In this document: positions 53,159 through 61,023 of the stretch, one piece after another
Numbering within the stretch: the stretch's first letter is position 1
How the letters are laid out: the number at the start of each line of letters is the position of its first letter
Assembly: GCF_000576425.1 (NCBI RefSeq)
Contig: NZ_KK069991.1
Coordinates: forward strand, 153,417-217,416
Reading direction: 5' to 3'
Source: Brachybacterium phenoliresistens
Lineage (GTDB): Bacteria > Actinomycetota > Actinomycetes > Actinomycetales > Dermabacteraceae
DNA length: 64,000 bases
Position numbers and translations under genes: made by a program
Notes under the pieces: model-generated
The model's input: the letters and a program-made list of their open reading frames with translations, nothing else
Database searches by the model: none
Told to the model about the DNA's origin: nothing

Positions 53159-53267
53159 GCGGAGTTCCTTTCGAAGGGTGCGCGCGGGGCGCGGGACGTG
53201 CGGAGGAGCGATGCGGTCCGGCCGGGGCCCGGCCGGGGGCGGCGCGGCCGGAGCCGGCGCGGCCGGA

Positions 53268-54050
53268 TCAGACCATGTGCTTGCCGCCGTCGACGAAGAC
53301 GCTGTCCCCGCTGACGAAGCTGGCATCCTCGCTGACCAGGAAGCTGATGAGGCCGGCAACCTCCTGCGGCTGGCCCACGCGGCGCAGCGGGATGTCGGCG
53401 CTCATGCCGGCCTTGCGCTCGTCGGTGAGCTTTCCGCCCATGATGTCGGTGTCGATGGGGCCGGGGACGATCGAGTTCACGGTGATCCCGTGCTGGCCCA
53501 GCTCGCGGGCGCCGCCGCGGGTCAGGCCCAGCACGGCGGCCTTCGCGGCCGCGTAGCCGATCTTGGAGAAGGTGCCGCCGCCGTCGTAGGCGGTGATCGA
53601 CGAGGTGTTCACGATCCGCCCGCCGAGGCCGTGCTCGATCATGCGCTGCGCGGCGGCCTGCATCATGAACAGGGTGCCCTTGGCGTTGACCGCCATGACG
53701 CGGTCGAAGGTGGCCTCGTCCAGCTCGAATAGGGAGGCGGGGCTCGCGATGCCGGCCAGGTTGACCTCGGCGATCACGGGCGGGAGCGTCTCGTCGATGC
53801 GCGCGAAGGCGGCCTCGACGCTGGCGGGGTCGGCGATGTCGACGCCGATTCCGACGACGGTGCGGCCGCTCTCGGCGGCCAGCTCGGCGGCGAAGGCCTC
53901 GACGGCGTCCCCGTCGATGTCCAGGACGGCGAGGTCCCAGCCGCCGGCGGCGAGCTTGCGGGCCACGTGGCGGCCGATGCCGCGCGGGGCGCCGGCCCCG
54001 GTGACGACGGCGGTGCGCTTCTCGGGGAATCCAGAGGGCTGAGAGGTCAT
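53268..54050 (-). CDS. Classical SDR family oxidoreductase
   Basis: 260 residues. TGAGAPRGIGR nucleotide motif (~17-27), NLAGIAS, active-site Ser in NTSSITAYDG, YAAAK, and PGPIDTD. It is an NAD(P)-dependent polyol or sugar dehydrogenase by family; here it could oxidise a precursor sugar or reduce a keto intermediate. AAGGAG lies upstream. Same operon as its neighbours. Confidence 0.92.
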   Translation of the reverse strand: MTSQPSGFPEKRTAVVTGAGAPRGIGRHVARKLAAGGWDLAVLDIDGDAVEAFAAELAAESGRTVVGIGVDIADPASVEAAFARIDETLPPVIAEVNLAGIASPASLFELDEATFDRVMAVNAKGTLFMMQAAAQRMIEHGLGGRIVNTSSITAYDGGGTFSKIGYAAAKAAVLGLTRGGARELGQHGITVNSIVPGPIDTDIMGGKLTDERKAGMSADIPLRRVGQPQEVAGLISFLVSEDASFVSGDSVFVDGGKHMV

Positions 54051-54176
54051 GCCAGCTGCTCCTTCGCAGGTCAGGGGTGCGCGGGGTGCGCGATCGGAGG
54101 TGCGCGGGCCGCGGGGCGCGCGGCGGTGCGCGGGGGCGGCGGGGCCGGGGGATGCTCCCCGGCCCCGGCCGGTGGC

Positions 54177-55097
54177 TCAGAGCTCGGCGGAGGCCAGCAC
54201 CTGGCGGATGTACTCGCGGTTCTCGGCGATGACGCCCAGGGAGTCGGAGCCGTAGTGCTCGCAGCAGAACGGCCCGGAGAAGCCCAGCTCGAGGGCGCGC
54301 AGGATCACCTGGCGGTAGTTGATGTACCCGTACTTCAGCGGCATCGGGTCGGAGCTGTAGGCGCCGGTCGCGGTGTCGACGTCGCGCGTGTAGTTCTTGA
54401 TGTGCCAGAAGTTGGCGTAGGGGAGGACCTTCTCGTACATCGCGGTGGGGTGCTCCATCGGCCGATGCAGGCGCACCAGGTTGCCCAGGTCCGGGTTCAG
54501 GCCCACGGCGTCGTGGTCGACGTCGGTGATGAAGGCGACGGCGTCGTCGGGGGTGCCGATGTACGTGTCCTCGTACATCTCCAGGCTCAGCTGGATGCCC
54601 TGGGCCCGGGCGTGGTCGCCGAGCTCGCGCACCCGCTCGATGGCCAGGTCGCGCAGCGCCGGGTCGTCGACGTGGCCGTCCTCGAGCCAGAACCACACGG
54701 CGGCGGCCTGCTTCTCGGTGATGGCCTGCATGAAGCCGGTGTTGACGACGAGGGCGCCGAAGCTCGGGGCGAGGTCGATCAGGCGGTGCGCGTCGGCGAG
54801 GTTGCGCTCGCCGTGCTCGCGGTCGACCACGGAGTTGCGGGTCATGGAGATCGAGGGGATCGAGATGCCCTCGCCGTCCAGCACGGAGCGGAACTCCTCG
54901 ACGCGGGCGTCGGAGAGGGAGGCCAGGGGCACCCAGGCGTCGGTGGGGTCGATCTGGTCGATCCCGAGCGCCTTGACCTGGCGCAGCTGGCTGGCCCAGA
55001 CCGTGGCGGGCGCGTCCTTGATGTGGCCGCCGTCGGGGGCGGTCGCACCGAAGGACAGCATGTTGGCCGCGATCGGCCAGGTCTCAGCTGTGAACAT
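54177..55097 (-). CDS. Xylose-isomerase-like TIM-barrel protein (epimerase or decarboxylase)
   Basis: 306 residues of the AP-endonuclease-2/sugar isomerase fold. Putative metal ligands follow the family order: Glu in SLEMYED, Asp in GLNPDLGN, His in FWHIKNYT and Glu in CCEHYG. The family contains isomerases, epimerases and beta-keto-acid decarboxylases. As first gene of an operon with a beta-hydroxy-acid-type dehydrogenase it may isomerise or decarboxylate the oxidised acid. AAGGAG 9 bases before ATG. The -10 is overlapped by TCCTATAGGA. Confidence 0.8.
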   Translation of the reverse strand: MFTAETWPIAANMLSFGATAPDGGHIKDAPATVWASQLRQVKALGIDQIDPTDAWVPLASLSDARVEEFRSVLDGEGISIPSISMTRNSVVDREHGERNLADAHRLIDLAPSFGALVVNTGFMQAITEKQAAAVWFWLEDGHVDDPALRDLAIERVRELGDHARAQGIQLSLEMYEDTYIGTPDDAVAFITDVDHDAVGLNPDLGNLVRLHRPMEHPTAMYEKVLPYANFWHIKNYTRDVDTATGAYSSDPMPLKYGYINYRQVILRALELGFSGPFCCEHYGSDSLGVIAENREYIRQVLASAEL

Positions 55098-55123
55098 CGT
55101 TGTCTCCTTCGAGAAGGTCAGGT

Positions 55124-55133
55124 TCCTATAGGA
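55124..55133. promoter_or_regulatory. Operator TCCTATAGGA at the minus-strand operon promoter
   Basis: Perfect 10-bp palindrome overlapping the -10 GATCCT (55130-55135), which is 17 bp from a perfect minus-strand -35 TTGACA (55153-55158). A second CCTATAGG lies at the facing promoter. Confidence 0.65.
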
Positions 55134-55595
55134 TCAATCCTCGCTGTGGCGCTGTCAACCCTGTGGCCGCTGCCCGGAGGGCGGCCGGCGCGCGGAACCG
55201 TCGGCCCCGCGCGGGATCCCCGGGGCATCCGCGCCGATCAGCGCGGGATCCGTGCCGCCCGGTGGTCCGACCTATCCGCCCTGCGCGCCGTGGCGAGGCT
55301 CACGGGGGTTCGAAGGGGCGAGCGCGGCGGGGCGGCCGCGGCGCAGGCGTCCCGTGCGGGCCCCGCGCGCGGCTCCGTGCCCGCGACGGCGGAGCATCTG
55401 CCCTGCGTGCTACTCTCTCCCGTCCCGCCGATCCGAGATGGTGCCCCGGCGCCGATGCGGCCCGGGCTCGCGGCGGCGGCGTGAGCGAGGTCTCCTCCGC
55501 GGCGCTGCGGGGTCCCTGAGCTCGGGAGCGGGCTCCCATCCTCCGCGCGGGTCAGGCATGCTGAGAGACGAGACCCTTCCGCGACACCCCTGTTG

Positions 55596-55605
55596 CCTAT
55601 AGGAT
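55596..55605. promoter_or_regulatory. Operator CCTATAGG at the kinase promoter
   Basis: CCTATAGGAT includes the probable -10 TAGGAT (55600-55605) of the plus-strand operon. It matches the 55124 site. Confidence 0.6.
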
Positions 55606-55696
55606 TATCTCGACTCTGGGCGGCCCTGTGCCGCCGACCCCGTACTCGGCCGGTGCGGAAGCGCTGCGCGGCACGTCCCACCACGGAGGATCCACA

Positions 55697-57421
55697 ATGA
55701 CGTATCTCTTCAACTCCCCGTCCGACTTCGCGGCCGATGCCGTCGCCGGCCTCGTGGCGGCGCATCCCCAGCACGTGGCCTCGGTCCACGGCGGCGTGGT
55801 CCGCTCGACCCAGACCCCGCAGGGACAGGTCGCCCTCGTGATCGGCGGCGGCTCCGGGCACTACCCGGCCTTCGCCGGCTGGGTCGGCCCGGGCATGGGC
55901 CACGGCGCCCCCTGCGGCAACGTGTTCGCCTCCCCCTCCTCCTCGCAGGTCTACTCCGTGGCCCGCAACGCCGAGAACGGCGGCGGCGTGATCCTCGGCT
56001 TCGGCAACTACGCCGGCGACGTCCTCCACTTCGGCGTCGCCGCGGAGAAGCTGCGCGCCGAGGGCGTGGACGTGCGCATCATCCGCGTCAGCGACGACAT
56101 CGTCTCCAACACCCCCGAGAACCACCGCGACCGCCGCGGCATCGCCGGCGACCTGCCCGTGTTCAAGATCGCCGGCGCCGCCATCGAGGCGGGGGCGGAC
56201 ATCGACGAGGCCGAGCGGATCGCCTGGAAGGCCAACGACGCCACCCGCTCCTTCGGCGTCGCCTTCGAGGGATGCACCCTGCCCGGCGCCGCCGAGCCGC
56301 TGTTCCACGTCGAGAAGGGCCAGATGGGCGTCGGCCTGGGCATCCACGGCGAGCCCGGCGTGCGCGACGAGCCCCTGGGCACCGCCTCCGAGATCGCGGA
56401 CCTCCTGGTCGACGGCATCCTCGCCGAGCAGCCCGAGCGCGTCGAGGGCGGCTACCAGGGCCGCGCCGCCGTGATCCTCAACGGCCTGGGCACCGTGAAG
56501 TACGAGGAGCTGTTCGTCGTCTACGCCCGCGTGGCCGAGCGCCTCGCCGAGGCCGGCATCACCCCGGTGCGCCCCGAGGTCGGCGAGTTCATCACCAGCC
56601 TGGACATGGCCGGGGCCTCCCTCACCCTCGTCTTCCTCGACGAGGAGCTCGAGCAGCACTGGCTGGCCCCCGCCGACACCCCCGCCTTCCACCGCGGCGC
56701 GACGCCCGAGGTCGAGCGTCCCGCCCGCGAGTCCTTCTGGACCGCGGACGCCGTCGAGATCCCGGCCGCCACCGAGGAGTCCCGCGCGTACGCCGCGAAG
56801 ATCAGCGGCGTCCTGGACCTGTTCGAGCAGGTCTGCGCCCGCGAGGAGGTGGAGCTGGGCCGCCTGGACGCCATCGCCGGCGACGGCGACCACGGCCAGG
56901 GCATGGCCTACGGCTCCCGCGGCGCGGCGGCCGCGGCCCGCGAGGCCCTCGCCGCCGGGGCGGGCGCGCGCACCGTGCTGGTCCACGCGGGCGACGCCTG
57001 GGCCGAGTCCGCCGGCGGCACCTCCGGCGCGCTCTGGGGTGCGGCGCTCACCGCCGCCGGGAGCGTCCACAGCGACGACGCCGCCGGCTCCCCGGCGCAG
57101 ACCCTGCAGTCCCTGCGGTCCGGCATCGACGCCATCCAGCGCCTGGGCGGCGCGAAGGTCGGCCAGAAGACCATGATCGACGCGGCCGTCCCCTTCCTGG
57201 AGGCCCTGGGCAGCGAGGACCCGGCCGATGCCGCCGATACCGCCCGCCGCATCTCCGAGGCCGCCGCCGCCGCGCGCACCGCGGCCGATGCCACCGCGGA
57301 CATCACCGCGGAGAAGGGCCGCTCGCGCGTGCTCGGCGAGAAGAGCCTCGGCACCCCGGACCCGGGCGCGCTGTCCTTCTCGATCCTCATGGCCGAGCTG
57401 GGCGCCCACCTGGCGAAGTGA
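55697..57421 (+). CDS. lerK: DhaK/DhaL fusion kinase, probable L-erythrulose kinase
   Basis: 574 residues. ATP-dependent single-chain kinase of the dihydroxyacetone kinase family. The DhaK part has GGGSGHYPAF, GNYAGDVLHF and the substrate-binding His217 in GLGIHGEP. The DhaL part has AIAGDGDHGQGM and GGTSGALWG for Mg-ATP. Next to RpiB-type and TpiA-type isomerases it fits LerK of the erythrulose routes described for Mycobacterium smegmatis and apionate-degrading bacteria (known), giving L-erythrulose 1-phosphate. A plain glycerone kinase is the alternative. GGAGGA precedes ATG 55697. Confidence 0.82.
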   Translation: MTYLFNSPSDFAADAVAGLVAAHPQHVASVHGGVVRSTQTPQGQVALVIGGGSGHYPAFAGWVGPGMGHGAPCGNVFASPSSSQVYSVARNAENGGGVILGFGNYAGDVLHFGVAAEKLRAEGVDVRIIRVSDDIVSNTPENHRDRRGIAGDLPVFKIAGAAIEAGADIDEAERIAWKANDATRSFGVAFEGCTLPGAAEPLFHVEKGQMGVGLGIHGEPGVRDEPLGTASEIADLLVDGILAEQPERVEGGYQGRAAVILNGLGTVKYEELFVVYARVAERLAEAGITPVRPEVGEFITSLDMAGASLTLVFLDEELEQHWLAPADTPAFHRGATPEVERPARESFWTADAVEIPAATEESRAYAAKISGVLDLFEQVCAREEVELGRLDAIAGDGDHGQGMAYGSRGAAAAAREALAAGAGARTVLVHAGDAWAESAGGTSGALWGAALTAAGSVHSDDAAGSPAQTLQSLRSGIDAIQRLGGAKVGQKTMIDAAVPFLEALGSEDPADAADTARRISEAAAAARTAADATADITAEKGRSRVLGEKSLGTPDPGALSFSILMAELGAHLAK

Positions 57422-57456
57422 CCCCCGCACCACCCCCGCAACCCAAGGAGAGCATC

Positions 57457-57915
57457 ATGACGTGGAAGATCGTCGTCGGAGGAGACAACGCAGGCTACGG
57501 CTACAAGGAGGAGCTCAAGGCCCTCCTGGAGGCCGATGATCGCGTCGAGTCCGTGACCGACGTCGGCGTCACCGGCCGTGACGACGCCGAGCTGTACCCC
57601 AACGTCGCCGTCGCCGCCGCCGAGAAGGTCGCCGCCGGCGAGGCCGACCGCGCCCTGCTGATCTGCGGCACCGGGCTCGGCGTCGCGATCGCGGCGAACA
57701 AGGTCAAGGGCGTGCGCGCCGTGACCGCGCACGACCTGTACTCCGTGCAGCGCTCCGTGCTCTCCAACAATGCGCAGGTGCTGTGCATGGGCGAGCGCGT
57801 GGTGGGCCTCGAGCTCGCCAAGGAGCTGGTGAAGGTCTGGCTGGACCTCGAGTTCGACCCGACCTCGGCCTCCGCCGAGAAGGTCGACGCGATCTGCGCG
57901 TACGAGGGCGAGTGA
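57457..57915 (+). CDS. derI: RpiB-type isomerase, probable D-erythrulose-4-phosphate isomerase
   Basis: 152 residues of the ribose-5-phosphate isomerase B fold. Active-site Cys70 in LLICGTGLGVAIAANK and His92 in TAHDLYSVQRSVLSNNAQV. The usual DHAG motif reads DNAG (residues 10-13), hinting at altered substrate. In the LerK-LerI-DerI trunk this step turns D-erythrulose 4-phosphate into D-erythrose 4-phosphate. AAGGAG precedes ATG, 35 bases after the kinase stop. Confidence 0.8.
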   Translation: MTWKIVVGGDNAGYGYKEELKALLEADDRVESVTDVGVTGRDDAELYPNVAVAAAEKVAAGEADRALLICGTGLGVAIAANKVKGVRAVTAHDLYSVQRSVLSNNAQVLCMGERVVGLELAKELVKVWLDLEFDPTSASAEKVDAICAYEGE

Positions 57916-57974
57916 CCTCACCTGCCTGACCCGTGCCCGGCGGCGGCCTCCCTGCGCCGCTGCCCGGGCGCGAT

Positions 57975-58037
57975 CCACGGGACCAATGCGGGGACATGGC
58001 GCATATTTCGGCCCATGTGCCCGTATTGGTCCCGTGG
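57975..58037. repeat. Long imperfect hairpin
   Basis: 25-bp arms (23 of 25 paired) starting CCACGGGACCAAT and ending ATTGGTCCCGTGG, 13-base loop. It lies between derI-like and tpi-like genes. It could be a terminator or an extragenic element. Confidence 0.75.
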
Positions 58038-58081
58038 GTCGGCGGCTCCCGGCTTGGTCCCGTGGGTCGGCGGCTCCCGGC
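58026..58081. repeat. 28-bp direct repeat, two copies
   Basis: Two adjacent identical units starting TTGGTCCCGTGGGTCGG (58026-58053 and 58054-58081). The first overlaps the right arm of the hairpin. Confidence 0.85.
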
Positions 58082-58143
58082 GGCGACCCCGTGTCGGCCG
58101 CCGCACCTCTCACATCTTCTCCCGCCTCCGAAAGGGCCCTGCC

Positions 58144-58905
58144 ATGACCGACCTGTGGATCGGCACCAGCTGGAAGATGAACAAGACCCTCGACGAGGCC
58201 CGCGCCTGGACGACGGGACTGGTCGACGCGCTCGGCGACTCCGCGCCCGCCGGGATCCAGCCCTTCGTCATCCCGTCCTTCACCGCGACCACGACCGTGC
58301 GCGCGCTGCTGGGCCAGGACTCGCCGGTGCTGCTGGGCGTGCAGAACGCGCACTGGGAGGACGCCGGGGCGTGGACCGGGGAGGTCTCCGTCCCGCAGGC
58401 GAAGGACGCCGGGGCCCAGCTCGTCGAGATCGGCCATTCCGAGCGCCGCGAGCACTTCGGCGAGACCGTGGAGACCACCCGTCTGAAGGTCGCCGCCGCC
58501 CTGCGCCACGGGCTCACCCCGCTGCTGTGCATCGGCGAGGACGCCCAGGTCAAGGCCGAGGGAGGTTCCAGCGCGTTCATCCTCGAGCAGGCCGCCGGAG
58601 CCCTGGACGGCCTCGACGCCGCGGAGCTGTCCCGGGTCGTCATCGCCTACGAGCCCATCTGGGCCATCGGCGAGAAGGGCCGCCCCGCCACCGTCGAGGA
58701 GCTGCGCGAGCCCTTCGCCGCCCTCGCCGAGGCCTACGGCGACCGCGTCGCCGGACTGCTCTACGGCGGCTCCGTCAACCTCGACAACGCGGCCGACCTG
58801 CTCGGCATCGAGCACGTGACCGGCCTGTTCGTCGGCCGCACGGCCTGGAAGCTCGAGGACTACCTCGAGCTGCTGCGCATCGCCGAGGCCCATCGGGCCG
58901 GCTGA
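58144..58905 (+). CDS. lerI: Triosephosphate-isomerase paralogue, probable L-erythrulose-1-phosphate isomerase
   Basis: 253 residues, full TIM fold with the catalytic set Lys11 (TSWKMNK), His98 (EIGHSERR) and Glu170 (AYEPIWAIG), then LYGGSVN and GLFVGRTAW. Glycolytic tpiA normally sits with gap-pgk; here it follows a DhaK-type kinase and RpiB, so it is more likely LerI, converting L-erythrulose 1-phosphate to D-erythrulose 4-phosphate. A second true tpiA elsewhere is expected. Weak ribosome site (AAAGGG). Confidence 0.8.
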   Translation: MTDLWIGTSWKMNKTLDEARAWTTGLVDALGDSAPAGIQPFVIPSFTATTTVRALLGQDSPVLLGVQNAHWEDAGAWTGEVSVPQAKDAGAQLVEIGHSERREHFGETVETTRLKVAAALRHGLTPLLCIGEDAQVKAEGGSSAFILEQAAGALDGLDAAELSRVVIAYEPIWAIGEKGRPATVEELREPFAALAEAYGDRVAGLLYGGSVNLDNAADLLGIEHVTGLFVGRTAWKLEDYLELLRIAEAHRAG

Positions 58906-58920
58906 CCCCGCCGGCCGTCA

Positions 58921-58985
58921 TTCGTCGGCCGCTACCCGCCAGTCATCGGCCGCTACCCGCCAGTCATCGGCCGCTAGCCGTCAGC
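58921..58985. repeat. Short tandem repeats after the tpi-like gene
   Basis: 21-bp unit GTCATCGGCCGCTACCCGCC(A), with one complete copy at 58942, a variant before it and a diverged copy at 58963. Lies between convergent genes. Confidence 0.75.
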
Positions 58986-59048
58986 TGCTAGCCGTCGGCA
59001 CAGGCTGCCGGCGTGGCCTGTGGTCGGCGCGGCCTGCCGTCGGCGGCC

Positions 59049-59855
59049 TCAGGCGCCGTCGACGGGCGTGCGGACCAGGCGCTCCGCGGCGGTGCGCATG
59101 TGCGACTCCATGGCGCTCGCGGCGGCCTGCGGATCCTGGGCGGCGATCGCCTCGCACACCGCCCGATGCTCCCGGATGGCGACGTCGATGTCCGCCGGGT
59201 CCTCCACGCCGCGCTCGAACCACACCCGCAGCAGCGAGCGCGACGTCGACAGCAGCGCGGCAAGGATGGGGTTCCCGGCCATCGCGGCGAGGTGCTGGTG
59301 GAAGGCCATGTCCGCCTCGATGTAGGCGGCGGCGTCCCCACGGGCGGCCTCCTGGGCGGCGACGAGCTCCTCCAGCCGCGCCACCTGGTCGGCCGCCGGC
59401 TCCCGTGCCGCCTCCTGGGCCGCCGAGCGCTCGAGCGCCCCGCGCACCACGGCGAGGTCCTCCGTAGCGTCCTGGTCCACCAGCAGGCTCCAGGAGAGCG
59501 TCTGCGGCAGCAGCTCCGAGGTGGAGGCGCGCAGGTAGGTGCCGGATCCGGCTCGGGTCTCGACCACGCCGAGCACCTCGAGCGCAGAGATCGCCTCCCG
59601 GATCGCCGAACGTCCCACGCCCATCGCCTCGGTCAGCCGACGCTCCGAGGGCAGCCGGTCGCCCGGCCGCATGGAATCGCCCAGCAGCACGTCCAGCAGG
59701 CGGCTCGCCACCGATCCGCTGGGGGAGCGGGAACCCTGCGCGTCGCGGCGCAGCAGATCCAGCGGGTCCACCGGCTCGGAGGGCGTGCGCGGATCGGAGG
59801 CCGGGGCCGGCGCAGCTGCGGAATCGGATCGGGACGGGCGGGAGGTCTCGGGCAC
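59049..59855 (-). CDS. FadR-type (FCD) GntR repressor
   Basis: 268 residues. Winged helix RLTEAMGVGRSAIREAISALEVLGVVETRAGSGTYL, then an FCD domain with metal ligands in EADMAFHQHL, IREHRAV and ESHMRTA. This subgroup senses sugar acids or organic acids. It probably controls the sugar-acid genes through CAACTGGT-TG-ACCAGTTG (60012-60029), whose TGGT..ACCA form is typical for FadR-type regulators. GTG 59855 is leaderless (TAGTCT six bases upstream). Confidence 0.9.
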   Translation of the reverse strand: MPETSRPSRSDSAAAPAPASDPRTPSEPVDPLDLLRRDAQGSRSPSGSVASRLLDVLLGDSMRPGDRLPSERRLTEAMGVGRSAIREAISALEVLGVVETRAGSGTYLRASTSELLPQTLSWSLLVDQDATEDLAVVRGALERSAAQEAAREPAADQVARLEELVAAQEAARGDAAAYIEADMAFHQHLAAMAGNPILAALLSTSRSLLRVWFERGVEDPADIDVAIREHRAVCEAIAAQDPQAAASAMESHMRTAAERLVRTPVDGA

Positions 59856-59861
59856 CCGACC

Positions 59862-59867
59862 AGACTA
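59862..59867 (-). promoter_or_regulatory. -10 box TAGTCT, leaderless GntR start
   Basis: Minus-strand TAGTCT, GGTCGG, then GTG 59855. Confidence 0.55.
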
Positions 59868-60011
59868 GTGCGCCCCGGCTCCGGCGTTCCGGCCGCACGG
59901 CGATGCCCGCCGCGGCGACCCCGCCCCTTGCATCGGCGTTCCCGCGCCCACCGTCCCGTTCTTCATCGTCCCGCGATCTCGCTGTGCGGCGAGCACCTGC
60001 GCGCGGACGGT

Positions 60012-60029
60012 CAACTGGTTGACCAGTTG
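60012..60029. promoter_or_regulatory. FCD-GntR operator
   Basis: Perfect 8-2-8 inverted repeat CAACTGGT-TG-ACCAGTTG located 13 bases before the -10 TAGCGT (60043-60048), i.e. over the -35, so repressor binding should block the plus-strand operon. Confidence 0.7.
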
Positions 60030-60042
60030 GGGGTGGCGAGGT

Positions 60043-60048
60043 TAGCGT
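60043..60048 (+). promoter_or_regulatory. -10 box TAGCGT of the second catabolic operon
   Basis: TAGCGT, 54 bases before ATG 60103, just after the FCD-type operator. Confidence 0.5.
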
Positions 60049-60102
60049 GAGGCCACGCGCCCGGCACGACCGGCCGGGGCGGACCACGACGAGGTGACGC
60101 GG

Positions 60103-60924
60103 ATGGACATCGGGATCGGCACGTACGCGCTGTTCTGGGAATGGCAGGACGCCAACCCGCGGCCGATGAGCATCGCCGGGATGCTCGACCGGGCGGCGGA
60201 GCTGGACTGCCAGGTCTTCCAGATCTGCGACGACCCGTGCGTGGACGGACTCTCCCGGGCGGAGCTCACGGCTCTGCGCGATCAGGCACGCGACCTGGGG
60301 CTGCGCCTCGAGCTCGGCACCCGCACCATCGGCCCCGACCATCTGCGCCGCTACCTCGACATCGCCGAGGCGCTGGGCGCCCCGGTGCTGCGCTCGATGA
60401 TCCAGCGCCCCGAGATCGCCGGCGGCCGCGATCAGGCCGTCGCCGCGCTGCGGGAGGTCCTTCCGCGGCTCGAGTCGCAGGGCGCGACCCTCGCCCTGGA
60501 GACCTACGAGCAGGTCCCCACCGCCGAGCTGATCGCCGTCGTCGAGGAGGTCGCCTCGCCCCACGTGGGGATCTGCCTGGACCCCGCCAACTGCGTCTCC
60601 GCCCTCGAGCATCCCCGCGACGTCGTCGAGCGGACCGCCGCGCACGTGGTCGACCTGCACGTGAAGGACTTCCGCTTCGACCGCGCCGAGGGCTGGGTGG
60701 GCTTCACCCTCTCCGGCGCACGGATGGGGGAGGGCCTGCTCGACCTCGACCACGAGCTCGACGCGGTCTATCGCGAGGGGCGCACGCCTGCCGCGATCGT
60801 CGAGCACTGGCTGCCCTGGCAGGGCGACCTCGAGACCACGCTGCGCATCGAGCGCGACTGGACCCGCGCCACCCTCGACGCCCTGCGCACCTCAGCGCAG
60901 GCCGCCCCCGCGCCCGCACCCTGA
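60103..60924 (+). CDS. TIM-barrel sugar isomerase-like protein, candidate 3-oxo-isoapionate decarboxylase
   Basis: 273 residues of the xylose-isomerase-like fold, starting MDIGIGTYALFWEW. Probable metal ligands: Glu in LALETYE, Asp in GICLDPANC, His in VDLHVKDF and Glu in IVEHWLP. In published D-apionate pathways a protein of this superfamily (OiaC) decarboxylates 3-oxo-isoapionate to L-erythrulose. Its position directly before an ApnO-like gene and near LerK makes it the best candidate here. The sequence alone cannot exclude an epimerase. GAGGTGA lies 8 bases before ATG 60103. Confidence 0.72.
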   Translation: MDIGIGTYALFWEWQDANPRPMSIAGMLDRAAELDCQVFQICDDPCVDGLSRAELTALRDQARDLGLRLELGTRTIGPDHLRRYLDIAEALGAPVLRSMIQRPEIAGGRDQAVAALREVLPRLESQGATLALETYEQVPTAELIAVVEEVASPHVGICLDPANCVSALEHPRDVVERTAAHVVDLHVKDFRFDRAEGWVGFTLSGARMGEGLLDLDHELDAVYREGRTPAAIVEHWLPWQGDLETTLRIERDWTRATLDALRTSAQAAPAPAP

Positions 60925-60981
60925 CCATCGGCCATCGGCCATCGGCCCATCGGCCCATCGGCCCATCGACCCATCGGCCCA
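60924..60981. repeat. Tandem CCATCGG/CCCATCGG repeats
   Basis: Seven to eight short units CCATCGGC with 7-8 bp period between the TIM-barrel gene and the ApnO-like gene. Confidence 0.85.
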
Positions 60982-61023
60982 GCCCGCACCGCACCCGCCT
61001 TCACCCCGAGCAAGGAGATCACC

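Larger units (their letters stand above)
55098..55696. other. 599-bp divergent regulatory gap without a gene
   Basis: Both ends hold promoters with a CCTATAGG site. The middle (about 55160-55590) has no convincing ORF; the open frames are Arg/Pro-rich noise. A TACTCT box at 55410-55415 could start a short transcript, but nothing follows it. Confidence 0.6.

Noticed and set aside
58144-58905. Glycolytic tpiA
   Set aside because: All catalytic residues are present, but no gap or pgk is nearby and the DhaK-type kinase and RpiB neighbours fit LerI better. It cannot be fully excluded.
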